Shown here in pieces: positions 51,897-59,836 of a stretch of DNA of 64,000 nt (its first letter is position 1; the number at the start of each line of letters is the position of its first letter). A model generated the notes under the pieces. The model was not told where the DNA came from. It ran no database searches and saw only the letters and a program-made list of their open reading frames with translations. The stretch comes from JBBEAM01 sp040882845 (lineage in GTDB: Bacteria > Pseudomonadota > Alphaproteobacteria > Kiloniellales > DSM-21159), in assembly GCA_040882845.1 (NCBI GenBank), contig JBBEAM010000007.1, positions 310,001 to 374,000 on the forward strand, given 5' to 3'. Made by a program: the position numbers and the translations under genes.

Positions 51897-52775
51897 ATGC
51901 CTTCCTCGACCTCACTAGACAGTTTGCCGCGCGATCCCTTCTTCGTCATGGGCTTCCTGAAGTCCGGCACCACCTGGCTGCAGCTGCTGCTCGACGCCCA
52001 CCCGGAGATCGCCTGCAAGGGCGAGGCGCACTTCTGGGACAGCTTCTTCGAGGACTTGATGAAGAGCGTGCAGCACTTCAATCGCAGGAAAAAGTGGCTG
52101 GCCGAGACCACCTTCCAGGGTCTCGAGCCCTTCCCCGGCATCGCCCGCGAGGACGTCGGCGCGATCATGCGCCTGGTGGTCGCCCGGGTGCTGACCCGGG
52201 CGGCGCGCGGCAAGGCGGCCAAGCTCTATGGCGAGAAGACTCCGAACACCATCCACTACATCGAGCCGGCGCTGACGATCTTTCCCGAGGCGCGCTTTCT
52301 CCACATCGTGCGCGACGGGCGCGACGCCGCGGTGTCCTGCTGGTTCCACTACCGGCGGGTCAAGGCCGAGCAGGTGCAGCAGCGCTGGAGCGGCAGCTTC
52401 GCCGCCTTTCTGGAAACCTCGGCCCAGCAGTGGGCGCAGGAGACCGCCAAGGGCCGGGCGGCGGCGGCGCGCTGGCCGGGGCGGGTGATCGAACTGCGCT
52501 ACGAGGATCTGCTCGCCGAACCGGAGCAGACGCTGGGCCGCCTGACGGCCTTTCTCGAGGTGGACTCCAAACCTGAAACGCTCCGCGCCTGCCTCGCCGC
52601 CGCCGACTTCGCCAAGCTGTCCGGCGGCCGCGAAGCGGGGGAGGAGGACACGGGTTCCTTCTTCCGCAAGGGCGTCGCCGGCGACTGGCGGCAGCACTTC
52701 GACGCCGGGAACGCCGCCCGCTTCGAGGCGCTGGCCGGGGCGCAGCTGCGCGCCTATGGATACGAAGCTACCTAA
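51897..52775 (+). CDS. Sulfotransferase
   Basis: A 292-residue PAPS-dependent sulfotransferase-like protein. FVMGFLKSGTTWLQLLLDAHPEI (~16-38) is the 5'-phosphosulfate loop with catalytic Lys22, HIVRDGRDAAVSCW the 3'-phosphate motif and RVIELRYEDLLAEPEQTLGRLTAFLEV the typical C-terminal region. This is the best-conserved of the three sulfotransferases in the window and resembles the general bacterial Sulfotransfer_1/3 type. The ATG at 51897 has GGAGG about 14 nt upstream. Its convergent neighbour is the nuclease-like gene. Acceptor unknown. Confidence 0.82.
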   Translation: MPSSTSLDSLPRDPFFVMGFLKSGTTWLQLLLDAHPEIACKGEAHFWDSFFEDLMKSVQHFNRRKKWLAETTFQGLEPFPGIAREDVGAIMRLVVARVLTRAARGKAAKLYGEKTPNTIHYIEPALTIFPEARFLHIVRDGRDAAVSCWFHYRRVKAEQVQQRWSGSFAAFLETSAQQWAQETAKGRAAAARWPGRVIELRYEDLLAEPEQTLGRLTAFLEVDSKPETLRACLAAADFAKLSGGREAGEEDTGSFFRKGVAGDWRQHFDAGNAARFEALAGAQLRAYGYEAT

Positions 52776-52776
52776 A

Positions 52777-53346
52777 CTAGGCCGGGCACCAACTCCGGTC
52801 TTTCTCGCTGGCCAGGCCCTCGAAGATCAGGCTGGCGCCGAGGGAGCGGTTGTCGCGGGTCAGCACCCGCAGCTTGCGGCCGTAGAGGTCCTCGTCTGCG
52901 CCCGGCGTGGCTTCCAAGCTGAAGGGGCGGCCGCTGGCCAGGTCGGCGAGGCGCCGGGCGGCGCGCCGTCCCAGCTGCTCCTCCAGCGGACATTCCGGGT
53001 CGAAGATCTCCGGGGCATGGGCGTCGGAGAGGCGGATTGTCTGGCCGCCGACGCGCAGGGTGTCGCCGTCGATCACGCAGTCGGTTTCGCGCGCGCTCGC
53101 GCAGAGGTCGAAGTCCGCGCGGCCGCTCGTGACCTTGGCCAGCGGCGGCGGCGTCACCACCTCGAGCAGTGCCCAGAACAGGCCGCCGAGGATCAGCAGC
53201 GCGGCCAGCAGCGGCAGCGGCGAGCCCATCGCGCCGCGCCTGCGGCGTCTGGGACGCGGCGGCTGCGTGCGGTAGTCCCGTTTCGCCGCCTGCCAGTCCC
53301 GCAAAGGGTTGCGGGCCTGCCAGGGATTTGGTCTGTGCTTTCCCAT
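52777..53346 (-). CDS. Membrane-anchored thermonuclease-like protein
   Basis: A 189-residue protein. After a basic N-terminus (PRPRRRRRG at ~31-39) comes one membrane span (43-66) and then a staphylococcal nuclease-like domain (~76-185): CVIDGDTLRVGGQTIRLSDAHAPEIFDPECPLEEQLGRRAARRLADLASGRPFSL and DLYGRKLRVL. Catalytic counterparts are likely Arg105, Glu122/Glu123 and Arg157. The domain should face the periplasm given the positive-inside N-terminus. Start ATG at 53346 is preferred; an in-frame ATG exists at 53370. It begins 75 nt after the oxygenase gene. Nuclease activity is inferred. Confidence 0.75.
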   Translation of the reverse strand: MGKHRPNPWQARNPLRDWQAAKRDYRTQPPRPRRRRRGAMGSPLPLLAALLILGGLFWALLEVVTPPPLAKVTSGRADFDLCASARETDCVIDGDTLRVGGQTIRLSDAHAPEIFDPECPLEEQLGRRAARRLADLASGRPFSLEATPGADEDLYGRKLRVLTRDNRSLGASLIFEGLASEKDRSWCPA

Positions 53347-53421
53347 GCCTGCGCGACGCTTTTCCTCCAAGGAAAAGAGGATCGCGCGCCGGCCTTACTA
53401 TTCTGCTAACGCCGGGGGCGC

Positions 53422-55110
53422 TCAGGCGCTCTCGCGCTTGCCGTAGAGCATGGTGACGTTGAGGCGGCGGTTCTCGTAGCCTTCCTTGAAGGAGACTTCG
53501 CCGGAGCGGTGGAACAGGTCGGAGTTGAAGATCACCACCCGGTTCTGGCGGTGCGGCACCTCCATCGCCTTGGCGCCGCTTTCGGCCAGGAAGGCCTCGA
53601 TCGCCGCCTGGTCGCTGTTGTACTTCTCGAAGTCCCAGTCGAGCGGCGCTTCCTTGTCCCAGACCACCAGACCGCCGGTCGCGGGGTCGAGGTTGGCGCT
53701 GTCCGGGGTGATCCAGAAGTTGACGTTGACCGCGGCGAAGTCGGCGTGGCGCTCCAGCGCCTTCAGCTGGCTGTCGCACTTGAAGGACCAGAGCTTGCGC
53801 AGCGGGTGGTCCTTGAAGATGCCGGGGAAGGCCTGGCGCAGCTCCTCGGCGATCTGCAGCAGCAGCGGGCAGACGAAGCCCTCGTCCAGGAAGGCGCCGA
53901 GGTAGCCGTTGGCGTAGCGGTACTCGTACCAGATCGTCGAGGCGAGGCAGAAGCGGCGCAGGCCTTCCAGCGCCTCCGGGGACAGAAAGTCGTCGACGAA
54001 GGTGAAGCCGGGGCCGTTGCCGAGGTAGTCGGCCTCGATCGCCGCGCGGTCCAGGGCGGCGTTGACCGCCGGGCCCTTGAGCGCCGGCTCCGGGTCCCAG
54101 TGGACGGCGCGGTTGTAGGTCGGCGCCAGGGCCTGGCGCTCCTCGGGGGTCAGCGCGTGGATCGCGGTCTCGCCCTGCGCGGCGGGCAGGCGGTCCAGCA
54201 CCGCCTGGTAGGCGGCGATGTCCGCTCCGAGGTCGCGCTGGGTCAGCTTGCGCTCGCGCAGGTAGTTCAGCTGCTCGATGTCGTGGCGCAGCTTGGAGCG
54301 GCTGGTCTTGGTCATGTCGCCGCGCCCGGAGACGATGCCGACCGGATGCTCCTCGAAGCGGCGCAGCCGGAACTCCTCGAAGTGCGCCCGCGCCGCATCG
54401 AGCGGACGGCCGAGGTCGATCATCGCCGTGCCCAGGTTGTGCCAGGCCTCGGTCATCTTCGGGTTGAGCTCCAGCGCCTTGCGGTAGGCGGCGACGGCCT
54501 CCTCGATCCGGTCGCGGTCGCGCAGGCTGCGGCCGGTGTTGTAGTGGGAAACGGCGTCCTGGGGGTTGGCGGCGATGGCCTTGCGGAAGGCCTCCAGCGC
54601 CGCGTCGTGGTCGCCGTCCTGGGCCAGCAGACTGCCCAGGTTGTTGATCAACAGGCTGCTGCCCGGGCAGGCGGCGATGCCGCGCTCCAGCTCGGCCTTG
54701 GCGGCGGCTTTGTCTCCCTTGGCGCGCAGCAGCTCGGACAGCTCGGCATAGGCGGCGGCCATCTTGGGGTCGAGCCGGGCGGCCTCGCGCAGCGCTTCCT
54801 CGGCGGCTTCGCTCTCGCCCTGCAGCCGGTACGCCCGGCCCAGGCTGTAGAAGGCGGCGGCGTTCTTCGGGTTCTCGGCAATCACCATCTCGAGCTGCGC
54901 CGCGGCGGCCTCCGGGCGGCCCATATCGAGGTCGATGGCGGCGGAAAGGGTGCGCGCCCCGCCGTGCTTGGGGCTTTGCGCCAGGAGCTGGCCGCAGAGC
55001 CGCTTGGCCGCGGCGAAGTCACCCTGGCGGTAGGCGGCGACCGCCGGGGCGAGCGGGTCTCTTTGCGGGTTCTGCGGGCGAGCGGTCTGCGGGTCTTGCG
55101 GGGTCTGCAC
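53422..55110 (-). CDS. TPR protein fused to a 2OG-Fe(II) oxygenase-like domain
   Basis: A 562-residue protein. TPR units occupy ~22-250 (AAFYSLGRAYRLQGESEAAEEALREAARLDPK and following). The C-terminal ~190 residues (369-558) form a double-stranded beta-helix of the prolyl-hydroxylase type: FVDDFLSPEALEGLRRF, the iron ligands His455 and Asp457 in ERHADFAAVNVNFW, His534 in SDLFHRS and the 2-oxoglutarate Arg548 in YENRRLNV. All ligands are present, so it is probably an active Fe(II)/2-oxoglutarate hydroxylase. It lies in the glycan cluster; a peptide or protein substrate bound via the TPRs is an inference. Confidence 0.8.
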   Translation of the reverse strand: MQTPQDPQTARPQNPQRDPLAPAVAAYRQGDFAAAKRLCGQLLAQSPKHGGARTLSAAIDLDMGRPEAAAAQLEMVIAENPKNAAAFYSLGRAYRLQGESEAAEEALREAARLDPKMAAAYAELSELLRAKGDKAAAKAELERGIAACPGSSLLINNLGSLLAQDGDHDAALEAFRKAIAANPQDAVSHYNTGRSLRDRDRIEEAVAAYRKALELNPKMTEAWHNLGTAMIDLGRPLDAARAHFEEFRLRRFEEHPVGIVSGRGDMTKTSRSKLRHDIEQLNYLRERKLTQRDLGADIAAYQAVLDRLPAAQGETAIHALTPEERQALAPTYNRAVHWDPEPALKGPAVNAALDRAAIEADYLGNGPGFTFVDDFLSPEALEGLRRFCLASTIWYEYRYANGYLGAFLDEGFVCPLLLQIAEELRQAFPGIFKDHPLRKLWSFKCDSQLKALERHADFAAVNVNFWITPDSANLDPATGGLVVWDKEAPLDWDFEKYNSDQAAIEAFLAESGAKAMEVPHRQNRVVIFNSDLFHRSGEVSFKEGYENRRLNVTMLYGKRESA

Positions 55111-55255
55111 GGTGCGGCTGTCTCCTTGCGGGAATGCGGCGGCACTATGCCGGGGGGACGGTCCAGGAGCAAGGCGGGAGGGGTGACGACGCTATGGCTG
55201 TCCATGGCCCCTGGCTGCGGCGGCTTTCGGCTGCTCGCTGCGGTGCTGCTCGGCC

Positions 55256-55672
55256 TCAAGACGCTGGACGAGCAGGCGCTCTCGCGGTTCTGAGCGAGCT
55301 GACGCGGCGCCTTTCGCGGTGCGCCAGCAGCGCCAGGATCGCGAGGTAGGCGGCGTACTCCGCCGCCATGGCGAGATATCTGCCGCTGCCATCGAGGAAG
55401 AACAGCGTCTCGACCGCGCAGACCGCGGCCATCGCCAGATAGGCTGCGGCCAGCATCGGCAGCAGCAGGCGCGCTAGGGCCAGGTAGCCGAGGAGGAAGG
55501 CCGTGGCGCCGGCCAGAATGGCGAGCCAATGCGCCAGCTGCAGCCACGCCGGAAACAGCGGGTTCTGCAGGCCGAAGCCGAGCCCGGGCAGGAGATACTC
55601 GGCGAGACCGCCGAGGCCCCAGGCGCCAAGGCCGAGGTGCAGCATAAACAGCAGCAGGAGGGCGGTTTTCAT
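55256..55672 (-). CDS. Four-span membrane protein
   Basis: A 138-residue protein with four hydrophobic segments (about 2-20, 42-65, 69-90 and 97-117) and a basic C-terminal tail RRRVSSLRTARAPARPAS. It starts 7 nt after the stop of the nucleotide cyclase gene, so it is probably co-transcribed with it. No known family recognised; the compact four-helix topology resembles small DoxX/DUF-type membrane proteins, but no motif supports that. Confidence 0.6.
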   Translation of the reverse strand: MKTALLLLFMLHLGLGAWGLGGLAEYLLPGLGFGLQNPLFPAWLQLAHWLAILAGATAFLLGYLALARLLLPMLAAAYLAMAAVCAVETLFFLDGSGRYLAMAAEYAAYLAILALLAHRERRRVSSLRTARAPARPAS

Positions 55673-55679
55673 CTGCCGC

Positions 55680-57407
55680 TCACGCCGGCAGTCCGGCCTC
55701 GATCAGCCAGTCGCGCAGCCGGGCGCTGTCCTCGGCCAGGCGATAGTTCTCGCGGCTGAGCAGCAGGGTGGCGGTCAGCTCGGGGCGGATGCCGAGCGCC
55801 TCGGCGGCGAAGCGGCCGGCCCGCTCCCTGTCGCCCAGCGCCATGGCGCTGGCGGCGGCGTAGCTGCGCGAACGGAAGGTCTTGAAGGCGAGCGCGGTCA
55901 GCGCCGCGATCGCCTCCTCGTAGCGGCCGAGATTGAACAGCGCGACACCCTTTTCCTCCAGGCACCAGACCGGCATCAGCGGGTCGAGGGTCTCGGCCTC
56001 AGCGATCAGTTCGAGCGCCCGTTCTGGCCGGTGATTGAAGGAGTAGAAGGCTGCCGAGCGCGCCCGGATGTAGGCGTCGTTGGGGTTCAGCTCCATCGCC
56101 CGGCAGTGATGATGCTCGGACAGCTCGAAGTCGCCCATGAAGACCTGATAGGAGCCCATGATGCGGTGCGCCTCGGCATCGTTCTCGTCCAGCTCGAGCG
56201 CCTTCTGGATGTAGCGGAAGCCCTTGTCGGCGTCGAAGCCGGGCAGGCGCGAGGCCGAACAGACGTGCCAGGCGTAGGCGAGCCCGTAGTTCGGGTCGGC
56301 TTCGATCGCTCGCTCGAACCATCCGACGGCTTCGCGGATGTTGCCCTCGGTGACGCCGCCGAGACGATGGTGCTCGAGTCCCTTCAGCAGGAAGTCGTAG
56401 GCCTCCATGTCGTCGGGCCGCTTGCGCCGCGCCTCGGCGATCCCGGCGGCTTCGACCTGGCCGACGACGGTGGCGGCGATCCGGGTCGCCAGCTCCTCGA
56501 GCACGTCGAAGAGTTCGGCCCAGGGGCGGGCGTACCGGTCGGCCCAGAGGCTCTTGCCGCTCTCGGCGTCGATCAGCCGGACGGTGATCCTGACCCTGTC
56601 GCCGAGGCGCCGGACCTGTCCCATCAGCACGTGCTTGACCCCCAGCTCGCGGCCGACGGCCTGCGGGTCGGCGGTGCGCGGCTCGTAACTGGAGCTGGCG
56701 CTGCGGGAGATCACGAACAGCTTCTTGAAGCGCGCCAGCTCGATGATCAGGTCGTCGCTCAGGCCCTCGGCGAAGTAGCGCTGCTCCTCGTCTCCGCCGG
56801 CCACCTCGAAGGGCAGCACGGCCAGTGCGCGCTGCCGGATCGGCGCCGCTTTGGGATGGGGCTGCGCATGACCTTTCTGGAATCGTCCGGTCGGCATGCT
56901 GCCGGCAATTCTGTAGAGATGGATCTGCTCGGAGATGTTCTTCAGGCTGTGCAGCCCGAGGTCCTCGAAAACATAGGGCGAATTGCGCCGCACGTGATCG
57001 AAGATCGCCTGGCTGGCCAGCACCGAGGCTGGCTCGGCGGCTTCCTGAATGCGGGCGGCGAGATTGACGCCGTCGCCGATCAAATTCTCGCCCGAGACGA
57101 TGACGTCGGCCAGGTGCAGACCGATCCGCAGCGGCAGCCGCGCGTCGCGCTCGCCTTCGGTCTCGCCGGCGCGGTTGGCGCGTTGAATCTCGACGCCGCA
57201 GTGCACCGCGTTGACCGGGCTGGCGAACTCGGCCAGGGCGGAATCCCCGGCGGTGTTGAAGATTCGTCCGCCAAAGCGCCCGGCGGTCTCGGCGATCATC
57301 GCCTGGCACTTCGCCAGCCCCTCCGCCGTGCTTTCCTCGGCGGATTCCATCTCCCTGGAATAGCCCGCGACGTCGGCGGCCAGAATCGCAGTCAGACGGC
57401 GTTCCAT
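55680..57407 (-). CDS. Class III adenylate/guanylate cyclase with TPR tail
   Basis: A 575-residue protein. Residues ~1-175 are a class III cyclase catalytic domain: AILAADVAGYSREM gives metal Asp12, AGDSALAEF gives Asp55 and GDGVNLAARI the Asn115/Arg119 transition-state pair. A TolB-like segment follows (~190-330: RALAVLPFEVAGGDEEQRYFAEGLSDDL and TADPQAVGRELGVKHVLMGQVRRL), then TPR units (~340-540). This arrangement is common in rhizobia and relatives. No membrane span is seen. It should make cAMP or cGMP; the base preference is not decided by these residues. Start ATG at 57407 removes an unsupported extension. It follows radC after 122 nt. Confidence 0.85.
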   Translation of the reverse strand: MERRLTAILAADVAGYSREMESAEESTAEGLAKCQAMIAETAGRFGGRIFNTAGDSALAEFASPVNAVHCGVEIQRANRAGETEGERDARLPLRIGLHLADVIVSGENLIGDGVNLAARIQEAAEPASVLASQAIFDHVRRNSPYVFEDLGLHSLKNISEQIHLYRIAGSMPTGRFQKGHAQPHPKAAPIRQRALAVLPFEVAGGDEEQRYFAEGLSDDLIIELARFKKLFVISRSASSSYEPRTADPQAVGRELGVKHVLMGQVRRLGDRVRITVRLIDAESGKSLWADRYARPWAELFDVLEELATRIAATVVGQVEAAGIAEARRKRPDDMEAYDFLLKGLEHHRLGGVTEGNIREAVGWFERAIEADPNYGLAYAWHVCSASRLPGFDADKGFRYIQKALELDENDAEAHRIMGSYQVFMGDFELSEHHHCRAMELNPNDAYIRARSAAFYSFNHRPERALELIAEAETLDPLMPVWCLEEKGVALFNLGRYEEAIAALTALAFKTFRSRSYAAASAMALGDRERAGRFAAEALGIRPELTATLLLSRENYRLAEDSARLRDWLIEAGLPA

Positions 57408-57529
57408 GACCCTCGCGCTCGATTTTTCCGGTGTTTCCCGAACATCAAACGGTACGGGAGCACAGGATGCAGCCATTGGCGCATTCCAACAAGGGCTATC
57501 CGCCATCGCGGCGAAGGCGCGCGCCTGCA

Positions 57530-58228
57530 CTAGGCCAGCAGCCCCAGCGCCCGAAACGAGCTGTGGCCGCCCTTGCCGATAATCAGGTAGTCGTGCAGGG
57601 CGATGCCGAGCTTTTCGGCGGCCGCGGCGATCTCCTTGGTCATGACGATATCGGCCTGGCTCGGTGCGGTGTCGCCGGAGGGGTGGTTGTGCACCAGGAT
57701 TAGAGCGCTGGCATTGAGCTCCAGGGCGCGCTTGACCACCTCGCGGGGATAGGCTGGGGTGTGGTCCACCGTGCCGCGCTGCTGCGCCTCGTCGGCGATC
57801 AGCCGGAGTTTCCTGTCGAGGAACAGCAGGTGCAGCGATTCGACCTTCTCGTGGGCCAGGCAGACGCGGCAGTAGTCGATCACCTTCTGCCAGGAGTCGA
57901 TCACCGGGGTGGCCATGGCCTCTTCGCGGGCGAGGCGCCGGGCGGCCTCCGGCACCACCTTCAGCGCCGCCGCCGAGGCCGCGCCCATGCCCGAAACGCC
58001 GAGAAGCTGCTCGGGCGCCGCCGACAGCACCCCGGAGAGGCTGCCGAAGCGGGCCAGTAGCGCCTTGGCCAGCGGCTTGGTGTCGCCGCGCGGCTGGGCG
58101 GCGAACAGCAGGAATTCGAGGATCTCGTGGTCGGCCAGGGCGTCGCCGCCGCGCGCGAGCAGGCGTTCCCTCAGCCGCGCCCGGTGGCCGAGGTGATGCG
58201 GCTTCTCCGCCGCTTGCTCCCCCGCCAT
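57530..58228 (-). CDS. radC: JAB-domain protein RadC
   Basis: A 232-residue protein of the RadC/UPF0758 family. An N-terminal HhH-like region (LLGVSGMGAASAAALKVVPEAARRLA) precedes the JAMM metalloprotease-like motif ILVHNHPSGDTAPSQAD (~180-196), with the H-x-H...S...D metal set complete. Despite the historical name, a DNA-repair role is not established for the family. It follows map by 15 nt; sfsA-map-radC is a conserved alphaproteobacterial run. Confidence 0.92.
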   Translation of the reverse strand: MAGEQAAEKPHHLGHRARLRERLLARGGDALADHEILEFLLFAAQPRGDTKPLAKALLARFGSLSGVLSAAPEQLLGVSGMGAASAAALKVVPEAARRLAREEAMATPVIDSWQKVIDYCRVCLAHEKVESLHLLFLDRKLRLIADEAQQRGTVDHTPAYPREVVKRALELNASALILVHNHPSGDTAPSQADIVMTKEIAAAAEKLGIALHDYLIIGKGGHSSFRALGLLA

Positions 58229-58243
58229 GCCGGATCGTCCGCC

Positions 58244-59065
58244 TTAGTCGTCGTAGGGCGGCAGCGTCCAGCCCTTCGGCGAGAGGGTGAAGATCTCGTG
58301 GCCCTCGGCGGTGACGCCGATGGAATGCTCGAACTGCGCTGAGAGCGAGCGGTCGCGGGTCACCGCGGTCCAGCCGTCGTCGAGGATCTTCACGGCATAG
58401 CGCCCGGCGTTGACCATCGGCTCGACGGTGAAGAACATCCCCTCCATCAGCTCCAGGCCTTCGCCCGGCTGGCCGTAGTGCAGGATGGACGGCGAGGTAT
58501 GGAAGATGCGGCCCAGGCCGTGGCCGCAGAAATCCCGCACCACGGAGAAGCGGTTGGCCTCGACATGGCTCTGAATGGCGTGGCCGATGTCGCCCAGGGT
58601 GGCGCCGGGGCGCACTACCTCGATGCCGCGCATCATCGCTTCGTAGGTCGTCTCGACCAGCTTGCGCGCCTTCACGCTGGGCTTGCCGAGGTAGAACATC
58701 CGGCTGGTGTCGCCGTGCCAGCCGTCGAGGATCACGGTGACGTCGATGTTGACGATGTCGCCGTCGCGCAGCCGCTTGGCGTCGTCGGGAATGCCGTGGC
58801 AGACCACGTGGTTGATCGAGGTGCAGACCGACTTGGGAAAGCCGCGGTAGTTGAGCGGGGCGGGAATCGCGCCGTTGTCGACGATGAAGTCGTGCACCAG
58901 GCGGTCGATCTCGCCGGTCGAGATGCCGGGCCGCACATGCGGGGTGATCATGTCCAGGGTTTCCGCGCCGAGCCGTCCGGCCCTGCGCATCGCCTCGAAA
59001 TCGGCGTCGCCGTGAATGTTGATGCCCCGGTGTTCCTGGGCCAGGGCGGCCATGTCCTGCTGCAT
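58244..59065 (-). CDS. map: Methionine aminopeptidase, type I
   Basis: A 273-residue metalloprotease that removes the initiator methionine from nascent proteins. Metal ligands fit the type I pattern: Asp in DIVNIDVTVILDGWHGDTSRMF (two Asp), His in RDFCGHGLGRIFH, Glu in FTVEPMV and Glu in SAQFEHSIGVT. SVNHVVCHGIP-type sequence (SINHVVCHGIPD) is characteristic. The first ~15 residues are a short extension. It starts 12 nt after sfsA. Essential in most bacteria. Confidence 0.95.
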   Translation of the reverse strand: MQQDMAALAQEHRGINIHGDADFEAMRRAGRLGAETLDMITPHVRPGISTGEIDRLVHDFIVDNGAIPAPLNYRGFPKSVCTSINHVVCHGIPDDAKRLRDGDIVNIDVTVILDGWHGDTSRMFYLGKPSVKARKLVETTYEAMMRGIEVVRPGATLGDIGHAIQSHVEANRFSVVRDFCGHGLGRIFHTSPSILHYGQPGEGLELMEGMFFTVEPMVNAGRYAVKILDDGWTAVTRDRSLSAQFEHSIGVTAEGHEIFTLSPKGWTLPPYDD

Positions 59066-59077
59066 TGACTCTACTGC

Positions 59078-59779
59078 CTAAAAGACGATCTCGACGGGTC
59101 CGGCCAATTCAATGGCGCCGGTGGTTAGATTGCAACTATAGCAGATTGCTTCAACCCCGTGGGAGCGGGCTTCGCGCAGCGCCGCGGCATAGGCCGGGTC
59201 GATGTCCTCGGCGATGGAGAAGCGGCGGCAGTCGCCGCGCTGCACCAGGTAGAACATCGCCGCACGATGGCCTTCGGCGACCATCGCGGTCAGCTCGCGC
59301 AGGTGCTTGGCGCCGCGCTTGGTCACGGAATCCGGGAACTCGGCGAGGCCGGGCTCGCGCATCAGGTGGACGTTCTTGATCTCGACGTAGCAGCGCGCGC
59401 CGTCCGGGTTCTCCAGCAGGATGTCGATGCGGCTGTTCTCGCCGTACTTCACCTCGCGGCGCAGGGACTTGTAGCCGGCCAGCTCCGGCACCGCCCCGGC
59501 GGCGATCGCCTCCGCGGCGATGGCGTTGGGGTGGGCGGTGTTGATGCCGACGATGCCGCCGTCGACCTCCAGCAGCTCCCAGGTGTGGCGGTACTTGCGG
59601 GTCGGGCTGTCGGATTCCGACAGCCAGATGCGCGCGCCTGGCGGATTGAGCCCCAGCATCGATCCGGGATTGGGGCAGAGCACGGTGATCTCGCCCTGGC
59701 CGGGGATGTCCACATCGGCGAGGAATCGCTTGTAGCGGCGCAGCAGCCGCGCTTCGGTCAGGGGCAGGTCGAATCGCAT
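59078..59779 (-). CDS. sfsA: SfsA sugar-fermentation stimulation family protein
   Basis: A 233-residue SfsA protein. Family features include the N-terminal RFDLPLTEARLLRRYKRFLADVD, CPNPGSMLGLNPPGARIWLSES, the central YKSLRREVKYGENSRIDILLE with its PD-(D/E)XK-like core, and CYVEIKNVHLM, where the E-x-K sits. It is thought to be a nucleic-acid-binding or nuclease-fold regulator; E. coli SfsA affects mal genes, but the molecular role is unclear. Upstream gene of the sfsA-map-radC run. Confidence 0.92.
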   Translation of the reverse strand: MRFDLPLTEARLLRRYKRFLADVDIPGQGEITVLCPNPGSMLGLNPPGARIWLSESDSPTRKYRHTWELLEVDGGIVGINTAHPNAIAAEAIAAGAVPELAGYKSLRREVKYGENSRIDILLENPDGARCYVEIKNVHLMREPGLAEFPDSVTKRGAKHLRELTAMVAEGHRAAMFYLVQRGDCRRFSIAEDIDPAYAAALREARSHGVEAICYSCNLTTGAIELAGPVEIVF

Positions 59780-59836
59780 GGCCTGGAACCTACGCCCGGC
59801 GCGGAGAGGCGTCCAGCCTCGGCGCGCCGGCGCGGC

